From NCBI RefSeq assembly GCF_000716675.1, contig NZ_JNXT01000066.1, forward strand, positions 1 through 44,918: a stretch of DNA of 44,918 nt, in the 5' to 3' direction. Origin of the DNA: Streptomyces alboflavus (GTDB taxonomy: Bacteria > Actinomycetota > Actinomycetes > Streptomycetales > Streptomycetaceae). Made by a program: the position numbers and the translations under genes. Shown one piece after another: positions 16,962 through 24,498 of this stretch (its first letter is position 1; each line of letters opens with the position of its first letter). The notes below the pieces were generated by a model. It was not told the origin of the DNA. It was given only the letters and a program-made list of their open reading frames with translations, and ran no database searches.

Positions 16962-17357
16962 GTGATCAAGAGGAACCTCGCCGCCGCGCTGACAGCGGGC
17001 ATGCTCGCGACCGGAGGCGTGCTGCTCACCACCGCTCCGGCCCAGGCCGCTGCCTGCCGGTCAGGCAGTCTGTGTGCCTACGTCGCGGAACAGCCGTCCT
17101 CGGCCAGTGCGTACGACTCCCGTACGTGGACGGGTTCCCCGGGGACGGTCAGCGGCAGCAACAAGAACCTGCTGCAGTACACGAAGTTCGATCAAGCACG
17201 TTCCCTGTACAACAACAAGGCCGGATACTCCGCACTCGTCTACGCGCAGCGCAACCACCAGGGCTCGCCCTTCGAGCTGTCCGACGGGAGCGGCTGGAAG
17301 ACCATCCGCGGCTCCGCGCTCTGGCACAACGTCGCGTCGAACAAGTGGGTCCGCTGA
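16962..17357 (+). CDS. Small secreted protein, peptidase inhibitor I36-like
   Basis: A 131-residue secreted protein. A Sec signal (LAAALTAGMLATGGVLLTT, then APAQAAA) is followed by a mature domain of about 100 residues beginning CRSGSLCAYVAEQ. It runs through a Tyr/Asn/Ser-rich beta-sandwich pattern (SLYNNKAGYSALVYAQRN, SALWHNVASNKWVR). The paired Cys and the pattern match I36-type inhibitors (SMPI-like, crystallin-fold) common in Streptomyces. Inhibition of a metalloprotease is known for the SMPI prototype and not shown here. The GTG start has AGGAG 5 bp upstream. The stop overlaps the next gene's start by 13 bp. Confidence 0.85.
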   Translation: MIKRNLAAALTAGMLATGGVLLTTAPAQAAACRSGSLCAYVAEQPSSASAYDSRTWTGSPGTVSGSNKNLLQYTKFDQARSLYNNKAGYSALVYAQRNHQGSPFELSDGSGWKTIRGSALWHNVASNKWVR

Positions 17358-18262
17358 GTCGCGCTGGTGCTGCTGTCGTCGGCATCTGCTGTCTCGCCTT
17401 GACGCTGGTCGGCGTGAACGCGGCCCGGGACGACCCGGGCCGCGTACCCCGCCCCGCTGTCGGCTATCCGTTCGGGGGCGTGATCCGCTTCTCACCCGCC
17501 CAACGAGCGGCACTCAGCCAGGCGCAGCAGGAGTCCGTTGCCGCGTGTATGGCAGCACGAGGCCTACGCTACGAGATCCCGCCACGACTTCCTGCTGTTC
17601 CCGAGCCGGACAACCCCTACGGACTGCTCGATGAGGATGAGGCCCGGAACTCGGGATACAGCCTGCGCCTGCACCAGGGCCAGGACAGTCAGCCGAAGGA
17701 CCTGCTGAAATCAGTGCCTGCCACGCAGCGCGGCCGCTGGAAGCAGGCGCTGTTCGGCACCACGGCCCACCGGAAGGCCGTTCCACTGCCCGGCGGTGGC
17801 GAGATCGTCTTCAATACCGACGGATGTGTCCAGCGGGCCCGGACGCACCTGTACGGGGCACGTTGGGATCCGCTGCAATACACCTTCCAGGCTCTGTCCC
17901 TGCAGGTCACCACCGCGGTGGAACGGTCCGGACCAGTCCGAGCCGCGCACCGACAGTGGGCCGCGTGCATGAAGGGGTCAGGCATACGGGCCAGCACGCC
18001 GCAACAAAGCCGTGCCATGGTCGCGGACGAGCTGAAACGGCCTGCCGCCGGAGCGCCGCACCGCAAGGAGGTCGCGCGCTTCGAGCTGAGGGCCGCGACC
18101 CAGGACGCTCGATGCCAGCGCACCAGCGCTCTGGCTCCGGCCATCGCCGACACCGCGGCGCGGGAGGAGCGCAAGATCCTGCGCACCAGAGCTGATGAGC
18201 TCCACCTTCTGAACAACCTGAAATCGGCGGCACTCAGCCGGGTCAAGGGTGAGCTGTCCTAG
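17345..18262 (+). CDS. Membrane-anchored or secreted protein with four cysteines, unknown
   Basis: A 305-residue protein. An N-terminal hydrophobic segment (AGAAVVGICCLALTLVGVNA) is a signal or anchor. The extracytoplasmic part contains VAACMAARGLRYE, FNTDGCVQRARTHLYG, WAACMKGSGIRAS and QDARCQRTSALA, four Cys-centred motifs whose spacing suggests two disulfides. This pattern recurs in unnamed Streptomyces proteins; function unknown. The GTG at 17345 overlaps the end of the I36-like gene by 13 bp in another frame, so the two are probably translationally coupled and may act together. The frame is open for 600 bp upstream, but that part is antisense or intergenic and not coding. Confidence 0.75.
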   Translation: MGPLSRAGAAVVGICCLALTLVGVNAARDDPGRVPRPAVGYPFGGVIRFSPAQRAALSQAQQESVAACMAARGLRYEIPPRLPAVPEPDNPYGLLDEDEARNSGYSLRLHQGQDSQPKDLLKSVPATQRGRWKQALFGTTAHRKAVPLPGGGEIVFNTDGCVQRARTHLYGARWDPLQYTFQALSLQVTTAVERSGPVRAAHRQWAACMKGSGIRASTPQQSRAMVADELKRPAAGAPHRKEVARFELRAATQDARCQRTSALAPAIADTAAREERKILRTRADELHLLNNLKSAALSRVKGELS

Positions 18263-18672
18263 GCGCGCGCGGGGGAGTGGTGGACCAAGCTGCGGCAGCA
18301 GCGCGCCGCTCCCGCCGGGCTCGTCAATGGGCCGCTGGCAGCTCAACTACCGCTTCAGCAGCGCGGCGGGGATCCGGGGCTGGACGTACTGGCTGGACAC
18401 CTTCAACATCGCGCACGGCTCCGTGGACGCAGACGTGTTCTCCTCCGAGCCCACCGTGTTCATCGGCGAGCGCGGACCACTGCGGTAGTCGAAGTGGCCG
18501 TGGTCACGCGTCAGATCGCTCCGGCCGGGCTCTGGTCTGCTGGAGGATGTGCTGCCGGTCTCGATGATGTTGAGCGTGTTCACGTTGTTCAGAGCACGGT
18601 CCGGCAGAAACGGCCCCGCCTGCCACCACGGTGTGACCGGCATCCAGCCCGCATATGAGCACGCCGGGGACA
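18263..18672. other. 410-bp gap with a possible short coding relic
   Basis: No complete gene is supported. At 18329-18488 on the plus strand a short frame (GRWQLNYRFSSAAGIRG ... FNIAHGSVDADVFSSEP ... a stop) reads like the C-terminal end of a protein I do not recognise. Nothing upstream continues it, so it may be a relic. Confidence 0.35.
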
Positions 18673-19275
18673 TCAATGCGTCGGCGTGATCCTGATCTCG
18701 GCCACCGTGCCGTCGCCGCGCAGGGCCAACGTCCCTGGCCCTTCGTGACGTACGCAGTCGAAACGGCCGAGCGTGGCGTCCGTTTCGCACGGTGTGGGGA
18801 CGGTGATCTCACCGGTCATAGCCATGACGAGGAGGACCTCACTCGCGGTGCACGCCACCGTGGCCGTACGCGCGGCGGTGACGGGCAGGATCTGCACATG
18901 TGCCGTTGCCCGCCCCCTGCGGGTCATCACGTTGACGTCGCGGACCGCGCCCGCCGTCAGCTTGCAGTCTGTTGCCGCGTCACCGGAGAAGGAGAAGGGG
19001 GCCAACGGCGCGACCGGTTGGCGCGTGCCGTCTACGGTGAGGACCATGCCTTCGCCCTCGACCAGGGTGATCACCCGGTCGATCCCGGGAAAGGAGGAGA
19101 AGGGGCCTGATGCGTCCACGTCCGCGACGCTCACCCGCCAGTCGAAACCGTCTACGGACGCCACCGAGGCCGACGGTGCTTGGACCGCACCCGATGCGAC
19201 TTCGCGGGTCACGCCGCCGCCGTTCTTCCACGGCACACAGGGGTATTCGCTCCAGCGCAGGACATCCGTGCCCAT
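18673..19275 (-). CDS. HutD/Ves-family cupin protein
   Basis: A 200-residue protein beginning with the HutD signature (LRWSEYPCVPWKNGGGVTRE). Further motifs are FDWRVSVADVDASGPFSSFPG, ITLVEGEGMVLTV, PLAPFSFSGD, and VRDVNVMTRRG near residue 120. HutD proteins are bicupins linked to histidine utilisation in proteobacteria and to cold-shock Ves in E. coli; the biochemical role is not settled. No hut genes are adjacent. The ATG at 19275 places the signature at the N-terminus; the frame continues upstream but without similarity. It stands at the edge of the decayed region. Confidence 0.9.
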   Translation of the reverse strand: MGTDVLRWSEYPCVPWKNGGGVTREVASGAVQAPSASVASVDGFDWRVSVADVDASGPFSSFPGIDRVITLVEGEGMVLTVDGTRQPVAPLAPFSFSGDAATDCKLTAGAVRDVNVMTRRGRATAHVQILPVTAARTATVACTASEVLLVMAMTGEITVPTPCETDATLGRFDCVRHEGPGTLALRGDGTVAEIRITPTH

Positions 19276-19511
19276 ACGACGCCGCCTCCCGTTTCCGCGT
19301 CGGCCATCCCCACCGCCGCATCTGGGCCACTGCCGACCGGCTTTGTGCCCATCGGATTGCAGGAGCACGCCGCGGCAAAGGGCCACTGATTCCCGGCTCA
19401 GCCTACGTGCCGGCCCGGGTGCACAGAGCAGAGGGCGCCTCACCACCGGGTGCGCCACAGGGCCACCAACCCGGACCCGGCGGCCTTCCGCGGTAACTTC
19501 CGTGCCGCAAC

Positions 19512-19814
19512 TCACCGCGCCCCGCTCGTGCAGGCGGGGCAGTACAGCGCCGCCGCGGCGAGCCGGTCGACCCCGCTCTCCAGGCGGCCGGTGGGAGCCT
19601 GAGCGCGCGACCCGGAGCCCTGGCCGCGCAAGTACCGGGCGAAGATCTCCAGGCCCTCGAGGAACGCGGCGTCGGGCGGCGTGGTGTCGGCCATGGAGTG
19701 GGTGAACTGGTGGAACAAGTGCCGGGCCTGCCAGGTCTCGCCTCCATCTCCGACTGAGGCCGCCTGCCAGCATCGCGGAGAGCGTCGGTACGGAGGGCTC
19801 TGAGCGGCCAGCAC
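19512..19814 (-). CDS. Unrecognised short protein or gene remnant
   Basis: A 100-residue frame whose middle (WQARHLFHQFTHSMAD, AAFLEGLEIFARYLRGQG) looks like genuine helical protein, ending with CPACTSGAR. I do not recognise a family. It lies next to a truncated acetyltransferase and other decayed genes, so it may be a fragment; the start is unclear. Treat as low confidence. Confidence 0.3.
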   Translation of the reverse strand: MLAAQSPPYRRSPRCWQAASVGDGGETWQARHLFHQFTHSMADTTPPDAAFLEGLEIFARYLRGQGSGSRAQAPTGRLESGVDRLAAAALYCPACTSGAR

Positions 19815-19855
19815 ATCACCCGGCGGGTCCCAAAACCCTCACGATCTGCTCGTGC

Positions 19856-20245
19856 GTGAATCGACAAGCCCTCTGCACAACTAGGCAACACGACACCTCG
19901 CTGGTACGCGCGGCATCTTGGACCTGTGCCGCCCAGCGGGAGGGACGACGTGCAAGGTACATCGGGCACGCGGAGGCCAAGAAGACCGGCAATGTCGACG
20001 GCCATGAACTCATCACCGGCCTGGCCCCCGCCTACTGGGGCAAGGGCCTGGGCAGCGAGGTCATCCGCGTCCTGCTGCGGCACGCCTGCGACAACGTGGG
20101 CCTTAAGGAGGCGTACGGCATGGTGGGCGCCGAGAACACCGCCAGCCTGGCGATGGCCGAACGCCTGGGCTTCCACCACGTACGGGACGTGATCGGCGAC
20201 GACGGATCGGTGACGAAGATGCTCATCATCTCCACAGCCACCTGA
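19856..20245 (+). pseudogene. GNAT acetyltransferase, 5'-truncated
   Basis: The C-terminal two thirds of a GNAT N-acetyltransferase is clear. ELITGLAPAYWGKGLGSEV is the acetyl-CoA-binding motif A (R/Q-x-x-G-x-G/A appears as WGKGLG), and TASLAMAERLGFHHVRD is motif B. The preceding residues (TTRQHDTSLVRAASW) do not resemble motifs C and D, and the domain is short by about 60-80 residues. It is therefore probably a truncated relic, though a short active protein cannot be excluded. Similarity starts near 19945; the upstream boundary is arbitrary. Confidence 0.6.
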
Positions 20246-20330
20246 CGACCCTCCTCACAGGGCGCTCGGGCCGCACGCGTTCGTCGGCGTGTCGGCGTCC
20301 AAGGACGCGTGCGGCCCGTCCGGCAGGCTC

Positions 20331-21190
20331 TCAGTGCGCGAGAGTGGCCAGGAGTTCCTCCCGGGCCCAGACACCGACTCGATCCAGCCGTCGGGGGTCG
20401 GGATCCGGTCACCATCGGGCCGTGGAGGCAGCGGGCCATGATCGTGACGTGCATGCACGTGATCGGCAGCAGGCCGTCCGGGCCGCGGTCGGCGCGGGTG
20501 AAGGGGGCCTTGCCAGCACCGTCGGCCGCCCCAGCCGCGCCCGCCCGTGAAGCCGGGCAGACAGGCGCGCAGCCATGCGCGGCCCTCCGGGGTCGCGGCC
20601 CGGATCCGCTCCGTGCCGTCGACGCCGACGACCGCGGGCGGCCGTGCGGAGCGCAGTGGACGGGGTGTTCTGCGCGCGACGAAGCGCCTCAACGCCTGCG
20701 TCGGCGGCGCGACCGCGCACTGGGCGTGGACGACCTCCGCATCCGTGAAGCACGGCTGCCCGCGTTCACGGACGCGTGCCTTCGTCCCCCACGGCAGACC
20801 GCCGCAGGCGAGCGCGAGCCGCAGCCCGCTGCCGAACCCCTGCGGCACCATGACCTCGTCCAGACGCACGCTGTCCCGCTCCTCGCGTACGCCCGAGCCG
20901 AGCACGCCGACCTGGGAGGCCCCGCGCCACAGCTCCGCGAAGGGATGGCGGCCGCCGGTGCGGAACCCGCCGAGCAGGACGTCGCGCAACGAGCCGTGGC
21001 TGTAGGTGTGCTGGCCGCTGAGGAAGCAGCTCACGCGAGTGAGGGGGGCGAGGCCGGACAGCATGAAGTCGTCGTGCGGGACGAGGCGGCCCAGCTCCCG
21101 CGCCGGCTCGCACCCCAACTCGTGCACCGTGGTGGCCTCGCCATCCTGGTCGTTTTCGACGCCGGATGCGACGCCCCGCGCATGGCTCAC
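20331..21190 (-). pseudogene. Frameshifted gene, family not identified
   Basis: Protein-like sequence on the minus strand switches frame. It begins with HDDFMLSGLAPLTRVSCFL, SGQHTYSHGSLRDVLLGG and HPFAELW, then VMVPQGFGSGLRLAL, continues in a second frame with LPITCMHVTIMARCLHGPM, and ends in a third frame with VGVWAREELLATLAH and a stop at 20331. No single frame covers it, so it has at least two frameshifts. The first part loosely recalls serine-hydrolase (beta-lactamase-like) segments, but I cannot assign a family. Confidence 0.4.
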
Positions 21191-21345
21191 CTCTTGGCTG
21201 GCCTCCCGGTCGAGGTGCTGGGACGGTCTGCTGGCCCTTGGCGTCGGCGATCGTGGCGAGTGCGATTAGGCTTGTGTGACAGGGAGGCCCTGCCGACGCC
21301 GTTACGACCGACAGGGCCAACCCGCTCGGGAGAAACCCGCAGCAT

Positions 21346-21377
21346 CACGGCCCCGGCGTCCTACCGTCGGGGCCGTG
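21346..21377 (-). terminator. Hairpin downstream of small membrane gene
   Basis: CACGGCCCC (21346-21354) and GGGGCCGTG (21369-21377) are perfect inverted arms around a 14-base loop. They lie 7 bp beyond the stop of the 46-residue gene. There is no T-run, as is common in Streptomyces. Confidence 0.5.
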
Positions 21378-21383
21378 CCCGTA

Positions 21384-21524
21384 TCAGGCGCCGAACAGGC
21401 GCCTGATCGTCAGATCGATCATCAGCGCTGTCACCAGCGCCAGGAACTGACCGACAGGACCGAGCACGCGGCGGGGTTTCCGGTGGGCCTGGCGATCGTG
21501 GTCGCCATGGTCCGAGCCGGGCAT
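21384..21524 (-). CDS. Small single-pass membrane protein (46 aa)
   Basis: A 46-residue protein: a basic and His-rich N-terminus (MPGSDHGDHDRQAHRKPRR) followed by one hydrophobic helix (VLGPVGQFLALVTALMIDL) and a short basic tail TIRRLFGA. The ATG at 21524 has a rich purine leader (GGAGGTGGAGAAGG) just upstream, a strong ribosome-binding site. A hairpin follows the stop. It lies just downstream of the sepF-like pseudogene on the same strand. No family is recognised; a real small gene is likely because the start signal, topology and terminator all agree. It could be a membrane-active peptide or a small anchor. Confidence 0.5.
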   Translation of the reverse strand: MPGSDHGDHDRQAHRKPRRVLGPVGQFLALVTALMIDLTIRRLFGA

Positions 21525-21599
21525 CCTTCTCCACCTCCTCTCCGGGTGTCATGAGCTCTGTGGAGGACCCGTACGACATGCGGATTCCCCAGCGAACTC

Positions 21600-21999
21600 A
21601 CGTCCCTGCAAGGAGCTTTGCCGGACATCACTCTACGGGGCGACAACAGGAACACCTTCTGCGTCACCCGCTCAATACGGCCGTGAAAGCCAATCACCAG
21701 GCCTGCCGCGGAGTCGACAAGTCGCTACTTGCCTGTGTCGTCCGTCTCCGCCAGATTCATGATCACCGGAGTGTTCTCACGGAAGCGCTCCCCGATGGTA
21801 TGGGCCTCGTTGTAGGTCTGCGGGTGAAGTGTGGTGAACCGGGAGAGCCCACGCTCCGGCGCGAACCTAGGCATGATCACCGGCACGCTCTTCTCCAATA
21901 ACGGATGCTCTCGTGTGATGGACGCCACGGGCATGATGCGCCCGGCCCGTCGTACCCATCGTCCTCCACGAAGCCGAGGTAGACCGTCATCCTGCGCAT
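21600..21999 (-). pseudogene. sepF-like cell-division gene, decayed
   Basis: Clear similarity to actinobacterial SepF in pieces. The N-terminus MTVYLGFVEDDGYDG (start 21999) jumps to another frame at RIMPVASITREHPLLEK, so the usual acidic/Pro linker is deleted. TTLHPQTYNEAHTIGERF and TPVIMNLAETDD follow, then an in-frame TAG (21725-21727). The same frame continues beyond the stop with RLVDSAAGLVIGFHGRIERV and TQKVFLLSP. SepF polymerises at the membrane and anchors FtsZ; Streptomyces carry extra SepF-like paralogues, and this looks like a dead one. The C-terminal end after FLLSP is no longer recognisable. Confidence 0.85.
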
Positions 22000-22372
22000 C
22001 ACGCCGGTTGGGACGGGGCCACGAGCAGGACAGAAACGCCTTCCATCTCTCCTGCCACCCCCGGGTGTTGGTGCTGCCGGGCCCGCCGACGGCCAGCCCC
22101 GCGCCATGCGCCGGCACTCCGCCGCCTGTGTCGGCCCCGGCAGCTGTCGTCGGGAGCAACCGGCTGTTCCGGACGATGTCGTGATCCCCCGGCGTGCTGG
22201 CTCACCTGTGGACTGTGGTCGCTGGCGACCGCAACGCCATGAGCCTCTACGGTCGGGGGGAGCCCGGCGGGCTCACCATGGAGATCGAGAGCATCGCCGA
22301 CGCCCTGTCGTCCCGACGACGTCCGCTGTCGGGGATCGCCAGGCCGCTGAAGCCCCCGCTGGGCGCTCTCTG
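22000..22372. other. 373-bp stretch with no supported gene
   Basis: A plus-strand frame at about 22238-22372 (MSLYGRGEPGG, MEIESIADALSS) reads like protein but is short and unassigned. The rest shows nothing I can identify. Confidence 0.3.
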
Positions 22373-22591
22373 ACTTGGAACGAGGAATATCCAGGCATCA
22401 CAGAATGGCTAGCGAAACCAATCACGCAGACCGTTGCATCGTCTGCTGTCCAAGCGCTGGAAGTGGTGTTGCCCGCAGATGGCTGGTTCTGGCGAAGCTG
22501 GGTCGACGCTGAAGAGAAATCTGAGGCCCAGGCTGCGATTGACCGCTTGCAGTCTGTCTTGCGCCCCGTCAGTGGAGGTGAATCTCGATAA
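22373..22591 (+). pseudogene. C-terminal remnant of an unknown gene
   Basis: A plus-strand frame with less biased codon use than its neighbours reads WNEEYPGITEWLAKPITQ, AVQALEVVLPADGWFWRSW and AQAAIDRLQSVLRP before a stop. The amphipathic, Trp-containing pattern looks genuine, but no start codon and no matching upstream sequence exist. I take it as the 3' end of a lost gene. Family unknown. Confidence 0.35.
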
Positions 22592-22625
22592 CTGATCTTT
22601 AATATCGAGGTCAGGCCCGCATGCG

Positions 22626-22670
22626 ACTGAAGTGCCCCACCGAAATCCTATTTCGGTGGGGCACTTCAGT
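22626..22670. terminator. Perfect 21-bp-stem hairpin terminator
   Basis: Arms 22626-22646 and 22650-22670 are perfect reverse complements with a 3-base loop (CCT), followed on the plus strand by CTTTTG. It lies between the plus-strand remnant and the minus-strand integrase relic and could stop transcription from both. The stem is unusually long and uninterrupted. Confidence 0.8.
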
Positions 22671-22697
22671 CTTTTGACGGCAACGGCAACGGCAACG

Positions 22698-23125
22698 TCA
22701 GCGGACGACGGCTGCGACGGGTGGGGCGTCAGGGTCGTCATCGGTCGGGCTGAGGGCGCTACCCAGCGTGTCGATGGCCTGGCGCTGGAGGCGGAGGCGT
22801 ACGTGGGCGTAGACGCCGGCGGTGACGCCGATGTGGGCGTGGCCGGAGTTCCTTGATGACGACGAGGTCGATACCTTGTTTCAGGAGCAGGGTGGCCGTC
22901 GAGTGGCGGAGGTCGTGGAAGCGGATCGTCCGGAGCCCTGCCGCATGGAGGACGCGGCGGAAGCGGCGGCTGAGATTGCCGGGGTCGAGCGGCGTGCCCT
23001 TCGGGGTAGTGAAGACGAGCCCGTTGGCCGTCCAGCCCGGCCCGGCTGCCTGGCGCTCTTCCCGCTGCTGTTCCTGGTGGATCTTGAGGGAGTTGCTGCA
23101 CTCGGTGGGCAGGGCGATGCGGGCG
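22698..23125 (-). pseudogene. Tyrosine recombinase/integrase, truncated and frameshifted
   Basis: The catalytic half of a phage-type tyrosine integrase. RIALPTECSNSLKIHQEQQ, then SGLVF-like NGLVFTTPKGTPLDPGNL, RFRRVLHAAGL and IRFHDLRHSTATLLLKQGID hold the HxxR box. At KEL the frame breaks: two bases appear missing from the LLGH box near 22845. The sequence continues in another frame as HAHIGVTAGVYAHVRLRLQR, holding the nucleophile Tyr, to a stop at 22698. The N-terminal arm- and core-binding domains are absent upstream of RIALP. Dead as read. Confidence 0.85.
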
Positions 23126-23489
23126 GGGCACGCGAGGACGACTTCGACGACGTAGATTCCGGTGGCGGTGGTGGTGCGAAGGCGGATCGGACGGTCTCCG
23201 AGGCGGTCGCGCACCGGCCGTTCGCCGAGTGCAGCGGGAGTAGCGGGTTGTGCGGGGCACCGGTGCGGGCGCCGCACATGCAGTGCCCGGCGTGACTGGA
23301 CTGGTCCTGGTGAGGCTGCGGCCGTCGCCGCTTCGACTCCGCGGTCAGCGAGGTCTGCGTCGTGTGCTCCGACCGCGCCGCAGCGGGCCAGTAGAAGGGG
23401 AGGGCGCGGTGCACCTGGCCCGGATCGCTCTGAGGACGGCGAAGGAGAACGCGCGGCGCCATGCCGCCCGCGCGGTGAACTCCTGTCCC
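23126..23489. other. Decayed sequence between integrase and IS21 relics
   Basis: About 364 bp with no recognisable gene in any frame. It lies between two mobile-element remnants and presumably holds the junction of several deletions. Confidence 0.4.
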
Positions 23490-23738
23490 GCGCCAGAACG
23501 AGTCGCGGAAATAGGGCGTGGGCAGCTCGCCCCGGGGCCTATCCTTCGGCTTCCCGGCCCGGGCCGGGTCGGCCAACGCTCCGTAGTGAGAGGCAAGTTC
23601 GGCATACGCTTCGTTGCCTTTGGGGTCGCAGAGGTCGGGCTTGTCGACGCCGACGCGCAGGTTGTCCGGCACGAGTCGGCGCGAGACACCGCGGAAGAAG
23701 GCGAAAGCGGCGACGTGGGCTTCGGTCCAGACGTGCTG
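23490..23738 (-). mobile_element. IS21-family istA transposase fragment
   Basis: An internal piece of an IstA transposase. HVWTEAHVAAFAFFRGVSRR, LVPDNLRVGVDKPDL, YAELASHYGAL, and PYFRDSFWRG match the IS21 IstA pattern of VPDN, GVDKPDLYDP, YAELA and RDSFWRGREFT. A one-base shift follows FWRG, with EFTARAAWRRA in the next frame. N- and C-terminal regions and istB are missing, and I see no terminal repeats. Confidence 0.8.
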
Positions 23739-23743
23739 AAAAG

Positions 23744-23779
23744 GGCTGCTGCGCGGCCTGTGCGGGCCGCGCAGCAGCC
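23744..23779 (-). terminator. Rho-independent terminator of the secreted-protein gene
   Basis: Perfect 15-bp arms (23744-23758 and 23765-23779, GGCTGCTGCGCGGCC and its complement) with a 6-base loop are followed on the minus strand by CTTTTC. It lies 23 bp beyond the stop of the downstream-reading secreted protein. A textbook terminator. Confidence 0.85.
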
Positions 23780-23802
23780 GGTGTGTCAGTGCAGCCGGTG
23801 CG

Positions 23803-24192
23803 TCAGTACGCGATCACGCCGCCCGTGTGCCGGTCGAACTTCAGGTAGAACTTCTTGCCGTCGGGCACATTGGTCACGGCCGTGTCCCACACACCCTGCG
23901 AGAGCCAGCGCTTGCGGTAGCACTTGTGCGGCTCGTCCGGACCCCTGTCGAAGCAGGCCTGCACATACGCGCCGACCCTGGCCTTCACGTTGACGTCGGC
24001 GCACTGGGAGGTGGTCTTGGCCCACTTCGGATAGGCCGGCCACACCTTGTTCGTCGTGCTGAAGGCCTTTCCGCTGCCGTAGCAGGACATCGGGGCGACG
24101 TCCGCCGAGGCTGTAAGGGCGCTCCCGGTGAGCAGTCCTGCGGTCATGGTCCCTGCGGCGAGAGCTGTGGCGATCTTCCTGCGAGTGCGCAT
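23803..24192 (-). CDS. Small secreted protein with two probable disulfides
   Basis: A 129-residue protein with a Sec signal (RKIATALAAGTMTAGLLTG, then ALTASA). The mature part is about 95 residues with four Cys (MSCYGSG, SQCADVN, VQACFDRG, HKCYRKRW), ending GKKFYLKFDRHTGGVIAY. The ATG at 24192 has AAGGAGA 5 bp upstream. A strong terminator follows, so the gene is intact and monocistronic within an otherwise decayed stretch. Family and function are unknown to me; small secreted Cys proteins of this type are frequent in Streptomyces. Confidence 0.85.
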   Translation of the reverse strand: MRTRRKIATALAAGTMTAGLLTGSALTASADVAPMSCYGSGKAFSTTNKVWPAYPKWAKTTSQCADVNVKARVGAYVQACFDRGPDEPHKCYRKRWLSQGVWDTAVTNVPDGKKFYLKFDRHTGGVIAY

Positions 24193-24498
24193 ACTTCTCC
24201 TTAGTCCTGTGGTCGTTTGACGATTACTGCGGCGGATACGAACGGCGTCTGCGTGTGCCCCGCGGGAAGGAAGGTGCGGGAAGCGCACGGCGCCCCAAGG
24301 GTGCGAGGGGCGTGCCGTTCGGTCGGTTCGCCATCGATTTCACCGGGCTGGGGGTTGTTGCACAGCCGTGTTCTGGGCGTGAAACAAGGCAGGTCACAGG
24401 CTCCGGTTGGCGAGATGGTGTCTTTCACGGTGGTGGGGCGCGTGTTGGGATGAGACGCCGCTGCAGCTCACGCAGGCGGCACGGGGGAGGGGAGCGAA
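24193..24498. promoter_or_regulatory. 306-bp divergent promoter gap
   Basis: The gap separates the divergent secreted-protein and STAND genes. It must contain both promoters. I see no clear operator; a GGGGAGGGGAG ribosome site precedes the STAND ATG. Confidence 0.4.

Noticed and set aside
16724..17344. Upstream extension of the four-Cys protein over the I36-like gene
   Set aside because: The extension is Arg-rich without family similarity and runs in a different frame over a clear secreted-protein gene; the GTG at 17345 is a better start.
22698..23125. Intact site-specific recombinase
   Set aside because: The catalytic half lacks two bases at the KELLGH box and has no N-terminal domains, so it is scored as a pseudogene.
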